A stretch of 64,000 nt of DNA from positions 186,001-250,000 of the forward strand of contig CANFGT010000002.1 of assembly GCA_947446815.1 (NCBI GenBank), read 5' to 3'. Positions 15,315 through 24,222 of the stretch are shown in pieces (within the stretch, counting starts at the first letter, position 1; every line of letters begins with the position of its first letter). The DNA comes from Acidimicrobiaceae bacterium. Its GTDB lineage: Bacteria > Actinomycetota > Acidimicrobiia > Acidimicrobiales > Ilumatobacteraceae. The notes under the pieces are model-generated. The model searched no databases. It saw nothing but the letters and a program-made list of their open reading frames with translations, and was not told the DNA's origin. The position numbers were made by a program, and so were the translations under genes.

Positions 15315-15911
15315 TCTGTTGCTCACCTGAGCACGGATGGCGGCTTCCACGTCATCCTTGGGGACAGTGCCGTCGATAATGACCCAGCGGTCGGGGTCGG
15401 CAGCGCGAAGCTCACGGAATCCCTCAGCGATTCGGGCGAAGAAATCTGCCCCTTCACGCTCGAAGCGGTCAAGGTCGCGCTTGGCCAAACGGGCATTCAG
15501 AACATCTGTTGGCACATCGATGTAAATGACCATGTCTGGCAAGCGGTCATTAAGGGCCCAGGTGGAAATGGAGAGCAATGCCTCAGTTCCTAGCTGACGG
15601 CCATAACCCTGGTACGCGAGCGTGGAGTAGATCGAGCGGTCGCTCACCACATGCTGACCACGGTCGAGAGCGGGCTTGATGACCTCGGCCATGTGTTGCG
15701 CCCGATCGGCTGCCATCAACAGTGCTTCGGTACGACGATCGAGGTCAACATTTTCCGGGTCGGCGAGAATCGCTCGTAAGAGAGCACCAATACGTGTGCC
15801 GCCTGGCTCTCGCGTGATGACTGCATTCAGATGCTCGCCGAGGCGCTTTGTGTGCGTGCTCTTCCCGCAACCCTCTAAGCCCTCTAGCGCTATATATAGA
15901 GGTGTACTCAC
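15303..15911 (-). CDS. tmk: Thymidylate kinase
   Basis: 202 residues from a GTG start. The P-loop E-G-L-E-G-C-G-K-S-T (about 9-18), the R-E-P-G-G-T-R substrate loop and the D-R-S-I-Y-S-T-L-A-Y-Q-G motif define dTMP kinase, which makes dTDP for DNA synthesis. The lid region D-L-D-R-F-E is also present. The start overlaps the topA stop by 1 base (TAGTG), so the two are coupled. The last codons lie inside the 20-bp repeat, and the protein is not truncated by the insertion. Confidence 0.95.
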   Translation of the reverse strand: MSTPLYIALEGLEGCGKSTHTKRLGEHLNAVITREPGGTRIGALLRAILADPENVDLDRRTEALLMAADRAQHMAEVIKPALDRGQHVVSDRSIYSTLAYQGYGRQLGTEALLSISTWALNDRLPDMVIYIDVPTDVLNARLAKRDLDRFEREGADFFARIAEGFRELRAADPDRWVIIDGTVPKDDVEAAIRAQVSNRLNQ

Positions 15912-18631
15912 TAAAACGGTTCGTCCTTCGGGTCAGCCTTTTTTGGTGCTGCCTTCTTTTTAGCAGGAGCTTTCTTCGCTGCGGCTTTTTTGGCCGGAGA
16001 CTTCTTGACAGCAGCTTTCTTCACGGCAGTCTTCTTCGCTGGTGCCTTTTTGGCGGTGGACTTACGCGCACCCGACTTCTTCTTTGGTCCGCCGTTCGCC
16101 TCGATGTACTCACGACGCAACTGCAGCAACTCATATGCGCGTTCGTTGGTCATGACTTCCATGCGGTCGCCACGAGTCAGACCGGCATTGGTCTCGCCGT
16201 CGGTGATGTAGTCACCAAACTTGCCCTCTTTACCGATGACAGGACGACCACTTGTGGGGTCGTTTCCAAACTCTTTCAATGGTGGTTTCGCTGCAGCACG
16301 TCCCTTGCCAAAGGTACGAGGCGTTGCGAGAAGTGCAAGGGCTTCTTCCAACGTGACCGTGAGAAGTTGCTCTTCATTTTGCAATGAACGACTTTCTTTT
16401 CCTTTGGAAACGTATGGGCCGTACCGCCCATTTTGTGCAGTGATGATTTCGCCATCGACTGGGTCCGCGCCAACCGAGCGAGGAAGCTTCAACAAATCGA
16501 TTGCATCTTCCAATGTGATGCGATCGATGTTCATCGTCTTGAATAGTGATGCCATCTTTGGCTTCTCTAAACCTGTTGGCGGAACATCCATTGTTCCCCA
16601 CTGCACGTACGGACCGTAACGACCCGACTTTGCGAATACCGGGAAGTCTTCCCATTCACCGATAGGGACGTCGCCTTTTGGGGCCTTCAACAATGTGATG
16701 GCTGCTTCAAGTGTGAGCTCATCGGGCGTCATGGTGTCGGGAACACTCGCAGTATTCTCGCCGCTGCGAACGTATGGGCCGTACAAACCAGGCTTCACGA
16801 TGACATCATCGCCATTGTCTGGATTCACACCTAATACAAAGGTGTTCAACACTGCTGCGTCGATGGAATCAAGGTTTGCCGCAACAATATTGCGCAAGCC
16901 AAGTTCATGTTCACCACCGAAGTAGAACTCATTCAGCCAATCAACTTTTTTCAATTCGCCACGGGCAATGGAGTCGAGATCGGCATCGAGATCAGCGGTG
17001 AATTCGTAGTCAACAAGTGATTCGAAATTTTCTTCCAACAATCGAATGACGGAAAACGCAGTCCACGTTGGAACAAGCGACGTGCCCTTCTTCCATAAGT
17101 AATGGCCACGGTCCACCATCTGCGAAATGATGGACGCCCACGTTGATGGACGACCGATTCCCTTCGATTCAAGTTCCTTCACAAGTGACGCTTCTGTGTA
17201 GCGCGGTGGAGGAGAAGTCGTGTGCGAATTCATTTCGTATTTTGCAACCGAGACGTTTTGCCCAGGAGTAAGAACAGGAAGAAGCAATGCTTTCTCCTCA
17301 TCGTTCTCAGACTCGTCTTCATCGCGTGATTCTTCATACGCCTGGCGATAGCCGGGGAAGGTAATCGTGGTGCCACTGGCAGAGAACTCACAGTCGCTGC
17401 GCTCGGCATCGGATGCGGTGACGCCGAGACGAACGCTCACTGTTGTGCCGAGTGTGTCGGCCATCTGAGATGCAAGTGTGCGTTGCCAAATAAGGCGATA
17501 CACGGTGAGTTCTGGTCCGCGAAGTTCTGACGCAAGTTGTTCTGGCGAGCGCAAGGGAAGCGCAGGACGAATCGCTTCGTGAGCTTCCTGTGCATTTTTC
17601 ACTTTGTTTTGGAAGGTACGTGGACCCTTTGGATACAAGAACTTTTCGCCGTAGTCACGTTGTACATAAGAACGGATGTCATTGATCGCCTCTGACGACA
17701 GGGTGACGGAGTCCGTACGCATATATGTAATGAATCCGCGTTCGTACAGGCCTTGTGCGATGCTCATCACTTGACGACCAGAGAGACGCAACTTGCGACC
17801 CGCCTCTTGCTGCAACGTACTAGTGGTGAAGGGAGGCTTCGGGGAAGAGCGATATGGCTTCTCGTCAACTGTGCGAACGAGGAGGTCTTTCCCATCAAGT
17901 CCATTTAAAAGACCTGCAGCGCGACCTGCATCAAGCACAAGTACTTCACTATTGGCAACACCAAGTTCTGAGAAGTCTTTGCCCGTTGCAAGACGTGAGC
18001 CATTAATGGAGATCAATTTCGCTAAAAACGCTGGTGACGTCGATGTATTGGCTTCGATGGAAAAATAATCTGCTGCACGGAATTTGATGCGTTCCCATTC
18101 ACGTTCGACTACGAGGCGCAAGGCAGGACTCTGCACACGACCGGCTGACAATCCGCGGTTGACGCGACGCCACAGAACAGGGGAGACCTCGTATCCGTAT
18201 AAACGGTCAAGGATTCGTCGTGCCTCCGCGGCATCAACCAACCCGTAGTCAAGATCACGTGGGTTTGCCACTGCCTCTTTAATGGACTTCTCGTTGATCT
18301 CATGGAACACCATTCGATAGACGGGCACCTTGGGCTTGAGCTGTTCAAGAAGATGCCAAGAGATTGCTTCGCCTTCGCGGTCTTCGTCCGTTGCGAGATA
18401 GAGCGCATCGGCCGTCTTCAGAAGCGACTTCAATTCCTTCACCACGGTGCGACCGCGTTCGGTGAGCTCATAAGAAGGTTTAAATCCGTTGTCGACGTCG
18501 ACTGCTAATCCCTTGCTGGGGAGGTCCGCGATGTGGCCCACAGATGGACGAACATCGAACTCTGGACCGAGATATTTGGAGATCGTCTTTGCCTTCGCTG
18601 GAGACTCGACGATTACTAGTGATTTAGCCAT
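15911..18631 (-). CDS. topA: DNA topoisomerase I
   Basis: 906 residues. The Toprim domain has D-E-D-R-E-G (82-87), with the metal-binding and catalytic acids. The catalytic tyrosine is Tyr303 in I-T-Y-M-R-T-D-S. The middle follows the type IA fold (A-G-R-V-Q-S-P-A-L-R around 163-172). After about residue 600 come four Toprim C-terminal repeats with G-x-Y/F-G-x-Y. The last about 55 residues are a Lys/Ala tail with repeated A-K-K. This tail is typical of actinobacterial TopA and aids processive relaxation. There are no zinc-finger cysteines. It relaxes negative supercoils and heads the topA-tmk operon. Confidence 0.96.
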   Translation of the reverse strand: MAKSLVIVESPAKAKTISKYLGPEFDVRPSVGHIADLPSKGLAVDVDNGFKPSYELTERGRTVVKELKSLLKTADALYLATDEDREGEAISWHLLEQLKPKVPVYRMVFHEINEKSIKEAVANPRDLDYGLVDAAEARRILDRLYGYEVSPVLWRRVNRGLSAGRVQSPALRLVVEREWERIKFRAADYFSIEANTSTSPAFLAKLISINGSRLATGKDFSELGVANSEVLVLDAGRAAGLLNGLDGKDLLVRTVDEKPYRSSPKPPFTTSTLQQEAGRKLRLSGRQVMSIAQGLYERGFITYMRTDSVTLSSEAINDIRSYVQRDYGEKFLYPKGPRTFQNKVKNAQEAHEAIRPALPLRSPEQLASELRGPELTVYRLIWQRTLASQMADTLGTTVSVRLGVTASDAERSDCEFSASGTTITFPGYRQAYEESRDEDESENDEEKALLLPVLTPGQNVSVAKYEMNSHTTSPPPRYTEASLVKELESKGIGRPSTWASIISQMVDRGHYLWKKGTSLVPTWTAFSVIRLLEENFESLVDYEFTADLDADLDSIARGELKKVDWLNEFYFGGEHELGLRNIVAANLDSIDAAVLNTFVLGVNPDNGDDVIVKPGLYGPYVRSGENTASVPDTMTPDELTLEAAITLLKAPKGDVPIGEWEDFPVFAKSGRYGPYVQWGTMDVPPTGLEKPKMASLFKTMNIDRITLEDAIDLLKLPRSVGADPVDGEIITAQNGRYGPYVSKGKESRSLQNEEQLLTVTLEEALALLATPRTFGKGRAAAKPPLKEFGNDPTSGRPVIGKEGKFGDYITDGETNAGLTRGDRMEVMTNERAYELLQLRREYIEANGGPKKKSGARKSTAKKAPAKKTAVKKAAVKKSPAKKAAAKKAPAKKKAAPKKADPKDEPF

Positions 18632-18643
18632 ACCTTTTTCATC

Positions 18644-18671
18644 GTTATGTGATTTGGTAGGGCTTTGTCAA
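18644..18671 (-). promoter_or_regulatory. Probable topA promoter
   Basis: Read on the minus strand, a perfect -35 TTGACA (18666-18671) is followed after 16 bases by CATAAC (18644-18649) as -10. The -10 ends only 12 bases before the topA ATG at 18631, so the transcript would be nearly leaderless. An AAAAGG directly before the ATG is too close to act as a normal ribosome site. Confidence 0.5.
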
Positions 18672-18696
18672 GGCAAGACCCGCAAACCCTTATGGG

Positions 18697-20985
18697 CTAA
18701 GGGATTGGATGGGTGGGTGTGTGGTGGCTTCCCTCGACGTCGATCTTCGGAAGGACGCGATCGAGCCATTTTGGAATCCACCAATTGCGATCCCCAAGAA
18801 GCGCCATCGTTGCGGGTACCAACAACATGCGCACCACGGTGGCATCAACGGCGACAGCCACGGCCATTCCCATGCCGAAAAGCTTCAATTGGCGATCTGG
18901 CGCGAGCACGAATGCAGCGAACACACACACCATGATGAGAGCGGCAGCGGTGATGACACGAGCCGTTGCAGCGACACCATCAGCGACTGCAGTGAAGTTG
19001 TCACCGGTGCGGTTGTATTCCTCTTTCATACGGGAGAGAAGGAACACTTCGTAGTCCATGGAAAGACCAAACACGATTGCGAAGAGGAACATCGGAGCCC
19101 ATGCTTCGACTGGACCCGGCTTGCCAACGCCGAATAGATCTGCCATCCAGCCCCATTGGAAGACCGCAACGATGACACCGTATGCGGCGCCAACGGAAAG
19201 CAAGTTCATGAGAACTGCTTTCAGCGGAACGAGAATGCTGCGGAACACCGCCATGAGAAGGAAGAACGAAACAATGAGGACGCTTCCGATGAGCCATGGC
19301 AATCGCTTGCTCAAGTAATCAGAGAAATCGATTCCACTTGCGGTGAATCCACCAACCTTCGCGTACACCTTGCTTGCCGGCACAACATCGCTACGCAAGT
19401 GATGGACAAGTTGTGACGTTGCGGCATCTTGCGGAGACGTTGTTGGGTATGCGATGACAAGACCAACAGTCTTGCTTGGCAATGGTGCGGGGAAGGCCGC
19501 AGCAATTCCTTCAGTCTGTGCAATGACATGTGCGAAAGCTTGCATTGCTTTTGGATCAGATGGAGTGTCACCACCGACTGCGATGTACAACGGACCGTTG
19601 AACCCAGGGCCAAAACCTTCGCTGATGAGGTCGTACGCCTTGCGAACGTGTGTGTCTTCGGGTGAGTTGCCCAAGTCGCTAAAGCCAAGACGCAGCGACA
19701 GCATGGGGACGGCAAGTAGGCCGAGACCCACAACAGCGACGGTGAGTGACCGCCATGGATGATGTTGCACAACGCGGCTCCAACGCCACCACACCGTGTG
19801 CTGGTGATTGTTTTGTGCGCGGTGAGGCAATGGCTTTCTTAGGCCGGCAACAAAGAAGCGAAGGATGATGAGGAGAACGGCAATCGCAGCACCAATCTGT
19901 GCGAACAGTGCTGTGTGCGTAAAGATCGCGATCATTGCGCCAATTACTAGCGATCCAAGCGATGTTACTGCAGCCCACGAAGTGCTCTCAATTCGCGAAC
20001 CAACCATTGCGAGCAGCGCTGGCAAAAGTGAAATTGCAGCAATCATCATCACTGCTACGCCGATAGCCATTGCAACTGCGAAACCACTCACGAATGCAAG
20101 ACCGATTGACAAAAGCCCAAGAAGTGCGATCATGACTGTGATGCCTGCGAATAGAACGGCACGACCGGATGTGTCGATTGCTTCGATGATTGCATTCTCA
20201 ATAGAGAGACCATCGTGCATTGCTTCGCGGAAACGCGTGACGATGAAGAGTGCGTAGTCGATACCAACACCCAACCCGATCATTGCAACCATCGATGTAG
20301 CTTCCGTTGGCATCGACATCAGATTGCTGACGATGACAACAATGCTCGATGCAATCGCGAGACCGAGAAGTGCAATGCCAATTGGTAGGCCCATCGCGAT
20401 GATGGAGCCAAATGCAAGAACGAGAATGATGACTGCAGCGAGAAGACCTAATGCTTCGCTCTCTGGCATTGTCATTGTGCGAAAGATTTGTCCGCCATAC
20501 TCAACCGTGATTCCTGCTTGCGCCACATTTTGTGTTGCACTGATTACCTGCTTGGCAACAATGTTCATCTGCGCCATCGTTGTGGTGCGGGGCATGCTGA
20601 TCTGAGCAAAGGCGATTGATTTGTTCTGACTAATTTGCGTCGGCATCACGTACGGACTCGCAACAGTGACATTCGGAATCTTCGCAACGCGTACAAGGGC
20701 AGCGGTCAATTCTTTTTTGACGGTTGGATCAAGCACCGTCTTGTCTGTCTTGATGACGATCTGGCCATTCATGCCAGCATCACCAGGGCCCACCGAGGCG
20801 AGCATTGCTTCGGCTTGACGAGCCTCGCTCTTTGGCATGGCCATTTCGGTGCGGAAGTCCGAACCGATGGAGCTACTTGCGACTCCGATGATGATGGCAA
20901 GCGGTAACCAAATACCGAAAACCATGATCCGTTTGTGGCGGACAGCAAAAGTTGCAAGACGACGAAGCAAGGGAGGCACCTTCAA
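18697..20985 (-). CDS. MMPL-family (RND-type) membrane transporter
   Basis: About 762 residues from the TTG at 20985. Longer starts up to 21066 would overlap rsgA. Two halves each hold an N-terminal helix, a large extracytoplasmic domain and about five further helices. A motif G-V-G-I-D-Y-A-L-F-I-V-T-R-F-R-E in the first half and G-L-S-M-D-Y-E-V-F-L-L-S-R-M in the second are the conserved Asp-Tyr proton-relay segments of MMPL proteins. Such proteins export lipids or hydrophobic compounds using the proton gradient. The substrate is unknown. It is divergent from rsgA with about 70 bases between the starts. Confidence 0.88.
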   Translation of the reverse strand: MKVPPLLRRLATFAVRHKRIMVFGIWLPLAIIIGVASSSIGSDFRTEMAMPKSEARQAEAMLASVGPGDAGMNGQIVIKTDKTVLDPTVKKELTAALVRVAKIPNVTVASPYVMPTQISQNKSIAFAQISMPRTTTMAQMNIVAKQVISATQNVAQAGITVEYGGQIFRTMTMPESEALGLLAAVIILVLAFGSIIAMGLPIGIALLGLAIASSIVVIVSNLMSMPTEATSMVAMIGLGVGIDYALFIVTRFREAMHDGLSIENAIIEAIDTSGRAVLFAGITVMIALLGLLSIGLAFVSGFAVAMAIGVAVMMIAAISLLPALLAMVGSRIESTSWAAVTSLGSLVIGAMIAIFTHTALFAQIGAAIAVLLIILRFFVAGLRKPLPHRAQNNHQHTVWWRWSRVVQHHPWRSLTVAVVGLGLLAVPMLSLRLGFSDLGNSPEDTHVRKAYDLISEGFGPGFNGPLYIAVGGDTPSDPKAMQAFAHVIAQTEGIAAAFPAPLPSKTVGLVIAYPTTSPQDAATSQLVHHLRSDVVPASKVYAKVGGFTASGIDFSDYLSKRLPWLIGSVLIVSFFLLMAVFRSILVPLKAVLMNLLSVGAAYGVIVAVFQWGWMADLFGVGKPGPVEAWAPMFLFAIVFGLSMDYEVFLLSRMKEEYNRTGDNFTAVADGVAATARVITAAALIMVCVFAAFVLAPDRQLKLFGMGMAVAVAVDATVVRMLLVPATMALLGDRNWWIPKWLDRVLPKIDVEGSHHTPTHPIP

Positions 20986-21054
20986 GTTGGGGGTTATGTA
21001 AAGGCTAGGGAAGCCACGCCTATAGAGAGGTACAAAGCGGTACGGTTTCATTGG

Positions 21055-22041
21055 ATGAATGCACATGTCACACCACCGAATGGAGAGGGTTCATCGGTGC
21101 TGTCTGGACGTATTACGCGACTTGATCGAGGATGGAGCACGGTGTTGCTTTCTGATGGTGCGATTGTGCGTGTACGGAACCTCGGTGTAGAGGTTGCTGT
21201 GGGCGATTTTGTGGATGTTTCGTCCGACATTGAACGAGTGGAGCGCGTACATGAACGCCGCAGTGCCCTCACCCGTCGGAGTTCATTTGAAGGGGCACGG
21301 GGAACTCGCCAGATAGTGGCTAGCAACATCGACGTTGTGTTTGTGGTGCATGCGGTGAATGCAGCCGTGAATCAACGACGTCTGGAACGTGAACTGGTTC
21401 TTGCATTTGACAGCGGTGCAACTCCTGTCGTGGTCTTAACAAAAATCGACACTCTCTCGCCTGAGGCTGCAGAAGCAGTTCGGGAATCACTGGCACAAGT
21501 TGCATTGGGCGTCGACATCGTTCTTGTGAGCTCCCGTACGGGTGAGGGGATTGATCTCATCCGGGCACATTCACCTGCAGACACGACTGTTGCGTTTATC
21601 GGTGCAAGTGGAGTTGGAAAGTCCACATTGGTGAACGCACTTGTTGGCCACGAGGTGCAACGCACCGCTGAAGTGCGCGAGGACGACCAGCGCGGTCGGC
21701 ACACCACAGTTGCCGCGGAACTGATTGCTTTGCCTGGAGGTGCGTGGTTGTTAGACACTCCAGGATTACGCGCGGTCACTTTATGGACAAGCGGCATTGG
21801 TATCGAACGCGCATTTCGAGACGTGTTTGAGATCGCAGATAACTGTCGCTTCCGCGACTGCAAACATCTTGATGAACCAGACTGCGCAGTACTTGCCGCA
21901 ATTAACGCTGGAACTCTTCCAGTGTTACGATTGATGGCAATGCGTCAACTGGTTGCTGAAGAACTCTCTGTTGAAGAAGAGCAAGTGGAACGCGAACGGG
22001 CGCAGGATCGACGCGGCTTTCGGCGTAAAAAACCCCAATAA
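21055..22041 (+). CDS. rsgA: Ribosome small-subunit-dependent GTPase A
   Basis: About 328 residues from the ATG at 21055. The order of G motifs is circularly permuted, as in RsgA: V-L-T-K-I-D (G4), G-A-S-G-V-G-K-S-T-L-V-N-A-L (G1), then D-T-P-G-L-R (G3). The N-terminal OB-fold and a C-terminal zinc site, C-R-F-R-D-C-K-H with a later Cys, complete the family layout. It helps late 30S subunit maturation. An upstream in-frame extension to 20935 is not conserved. No good ribosome site precedes the ATG, so it may be leaderless. The basic tail ends close to the convergent kinase gene. Confidence 0.93.
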   Translation: MNAHVTPPNGEGSSVLSGRITRLDRGWSTVLLSDGAIVRVRNLGVEVAVGDFVDVSSDIERVERVHERRSALTRRSSFEGARGTRQIVASNIDVVFVVHAVNAAVNQRRLERELVLAFDSGATPVVVLTKIDTLSPEAAEAVRESLAQVALGVDIVLVSSRTGEGIDLIRAHSPADTTVAFIGASGVGKSTLVNALVGHEVQRTAEVREDDQRGRHTTVAAELIALPGGAWLLDTPGLRAVTLWTSGIGIERAFRDVFEIADNCRFRDCKHLDEPDCAVLAAINAGTLPVLRLMAMRQLVAEELSVEEEQVERERAQDRRGFRRKKPQ

Positions 22042-22048
22042 TTATTGG

Positions 22049-23383
22049 TTATTTGAATTGCAATCCAACAATTGTGCCGCCGCCGACATTATCTAATACG
22101 TATGTATGAGCATCGTTGTCTTCGGCAAATTGCGAGACAATTGCAAGCCCAAGGCCGGACCCCGGTAACGAACGCGTGGAAGTAGCACGATAGAAACGAT
22201 CAAACACAAGCGGTTTGTCCTCATCGGAAATACCGGGGCCATGATCTCGAACTTCAACTCGTTTTGATCCGACATGTACTTCGACGTCGGAGGTTCCGCT
22301 GCTGAATTTAATTGCATTGTCCACGAGGTTAGAGATTGCACGTTCTAATTGATGAGGACGTGCCGTAATCATGACATCCGTTGTGACATGAAGTGTTACA
22401 ACGGAGCCTGTGCGCCGAGATGCACGAGTAACAATCTCGCTCGCAACGTCTGAAAGGTCAATAGAAATAGGGTCTTCTGCAGTGCGTTGGTCAATAGCAA
22501 GTGAGCTCAATTCAGCGCTGAGGGCAACTAATTCATCAACTTCAGCTTTCATATCGGCGAGGATGGCCGAACGATCGTCATCGGTCAGAGTGGCGCGTTC
22601 CAGAATTTCAGCATTCGCACGGAGACTTGTGAGTGGTGTGCGCAATTCATGGCTTGCATCTTGAACAAGTTGACGTTGGCGATTACTGCTGTTGCGCAGC
22701 GCTACCAACATTGTGTTGAAGCTCTTTCCCAGCTGCGCAACTTCATCAGTTCCCGTCACTTCAATATCTCGATTGAGGTCTTGTGTTTCTGCGATGGATT
22801 CTGCAGTGTCTGCAAGTTGACGGATAGGGCGTGTAACACGTGAGGCAAAAAGCCAAGCAAATGCGCCAGAAATGAGAACAGCAAGCGCGGCGAAGAGCGG
22901 AAAGTATGTGCGCATTCCATTTTGTGCATCGACAAGAATCTGAGTGTCCTTGGCGACTTGAATGAGAGAACCATCGGTTCCTAGAACCGTCAACATTCGG
23001 AATTCGTGACCACCAATCGAAGTGGACTCTTCATGAAGCGCTTTTCCATTAGTTGCAAGTGCTCGGTCTGCGTTGGTCACTGGCAATTGTGGATATTCGC
23101 GCCGACCAATGATTTGACCGTTGGGAAGAACCACTTGGGTGATGGCATCAACCTCAGTTTGCATGATTGCTTGGTTCACAGGGCCAGGACCGAATGAATC
23201 ATTCCAGTTGAAGCCTGGTCGGCTCACAATATTGAGAATTCTGCTCGCCCGTTGATTCAGCGATGTTGCGACTTGATTTTCAAGTTGGTCTGAAGCAATT
23301 CTGTATGCACCAAAACTCATTGCAGTGGCAACAATGAAAACAAGAGTTGATGTGATGACCACGTATCGCGTGCGAAGGTTCAT
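22049..23383 (-). CDS. Sensor histidine kinase (HAMP, HisKA, HATPase)
   Basis: 444 residues. A first membrane helix lies near 8-28, an extracytoplasmic sensor domain of about 130 residues follows, and a second helix lies near 165-185. Then come HAMP (R-P-I-R-Q-L-A-D-T-A-E-S-I-A), the HisKA box with the phosphorylated His in D-A-S-H-E-L-R-T-P-L, and the ATPase domain with N-L-V-D-N-A-I-K-F, D-H-G-P-G-I and G-S-G-L-G-L-A-I. All catalytic motifs are intact. It overlaps the regulator gene by 4 bases. The organisation is like actinobacterial MprB-type envelope-stress kinases, but the signal is unknown. Confidence 0.93.
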   Translation of the reverse strand: MNLRTRYVVITSTLVFIVATAMSFGAYRIASDQLENQVATSLNQRASRILNIVSRPGFNWNDSFGPGPVNQAIMQTEVDAITQVVLPNGQIIGRREYPQLPVTNADRALATNGKALHEESTSIGGHEFRMLTVLGTDGSLIQVAKDTQILVDAQNGMRTYFPLFAALAVLISGAFAWLFASRVTRPIRQLADTAESIAETQDLNRDIEVTGTDEVAQLGKSFNTMLVALRNSSNRQRQLVQDASHELRTPLTSLRANAEILERATLTDDDRSAILADMKAEVDELVALSAELSSLAIDQRTAEDPISIDLSDVASEIVTRASRRTGSVVTLHVTTDVMITARPHQLERAISNLVDNAIKFSSGTSDVEVHVGSKRVEVRDHGPGISDEDKPLVFDRFYRATSTRSLPGSGLGLAIVSQFAEDNDAHTYVLDNVGGGTIVGLQFK

Positions 23384-24063
23384 GACTCTTTCACCGTGTA
23401 TCCCACACCACGAACGGTGTACACAATACGGCTTTCGCCTTCTTCTTCGGTTTTACGACGCAAATAACCAATGTAAACATCAAGTGATTTTGAGTTTGTC
23501 TCGAAGTCGTAACCCCAGATTGCTTCGTAGATGTATTCACGTGTCACGACAGCATTCGGTTGCTGCATGAGAAGTTCCAACAAATCAAATTCAGTTTTTG
23601 TGAGCACTAATAGGCGTTCGCCACGGCGCACTTCACGAGAGAGGGAATTCAAAATGAGATCACCCACTTTGAGAACGGACTGCACGTTTGATGATGCAGA
23701 GCGTCGAAGCAACGCGCGACATCGCGCAAGTAATTCATCAATCGCGAATGGTTTGACGAGGTAATCATCGGCACCTGCATCGAGTCCGGCGACTCGGTCA
23801 CCTACTTCGACGCGTGCAGTGAGAAGAAGAATCGGAGTCTGGATTCCTCGGTGACGCGCTTCGCGACAAACAGTAAGCCCGTCTGCAAACGGCATCATCA
23901 CATCGAGCACAGCGAGATCGAATCGATTTTTCCCGAGAGCCTCGAGCGCAGCCTGTCCGTCATTCACTGCGGTGACTTCGTATTTCTCGAGTTCGAGAAC
24001 CCGCTGAACTGCCTTACGAACAGAAGGATCGTCCTCGGCAATGAGTACTTTTCGGGTGTCCAT
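23380..24063 (-). CDS. OmpR/PhoB-family response regulator
   Basis: 227 residues. The receiver domain has the acidic pair E-D-D near residue 10, the phospho-acceptor Asp54 in V-L-D-V-M-M-P, T/S in L-L-T-A-R and Lys in L-V-K-P-F. A winged-helix DNA-binding domain follows (L-T-K-T-E-F-D-L-L-E-L-L-M, V-T-R-E-Y-I-Y-E-A-I-W-G, V-Y-I-G-Y-L-R-R-K). It is coupled to its kinase by a 4-base overlap. It is divergent from the repeat-containing secreted protein at 24223, which makes that gene a likely target. Confidence 0.95.
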   Translation of the reverse strand: MDTRKVLIAEDDPSVRKAVQRVLELEKYEVTAVNDGQAALEALGKNRFDLAVLDVMMPFADGLTVCREARHRGIQTPILLLTARVEVGDRVAGLDAGADDYLVKPFAIDELLARCRALLRRSASSNVQSVLKVGDLILNSLSREVRRGERLLVLTKTEFDLLELLMQQPNAVVTREYIYEAIWGYDFETNSKSLDVYIGYLRRKTEEEGESRIVYTVRGVGYTVKES

Positions 24064-24124
24064 GGCTTCACCGTAGCCATGTGTAGCAAGGGTTTCCTGT
24101 TCCTTGGTCTGATTCTTGAGAAGC

Positions 24125-24153
24125 TCTTACCATCCTCATGGATACTTCTTACC
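24125..24153. promoter_or_regulatory. Candidate response-regulator direct repeat upstream of the secreted-protein gene
   Basis: TCTTACC occurs at 24125-24131 and again at 24147-24153, 22 bases apart, which is two helical turns. OmpR-family regulators bind direct repeats on one DNA face. The site lies in the 159-base divergent gap between the regulator gene and the secreted-protein gene it may control. No consensus promoter is evident. Confidence 0.35.
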
Positions 24154-24222
24154 TACGAGCGTGAAAGTGGTGGCAAGCCAGGAGGACCTGGCCCACACCA
24201 CACAACAAAGGAATACAGAACA

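Noticed and set aside
22035-22048. Palindrome CCAATAATTATTGG between rsgA and the kinase gene
   Set aside because: The stem is weak and AT-rich with no T-tract of useful length. It could be a weak terminator, but it is not supported.
23851-24222. Upstream extension of the secreted repeat protein
   Set aside because: The extension is antisense to the response-regulator gene. The ATG at 24223 has a ribosome site and a signal peptide follows at once.
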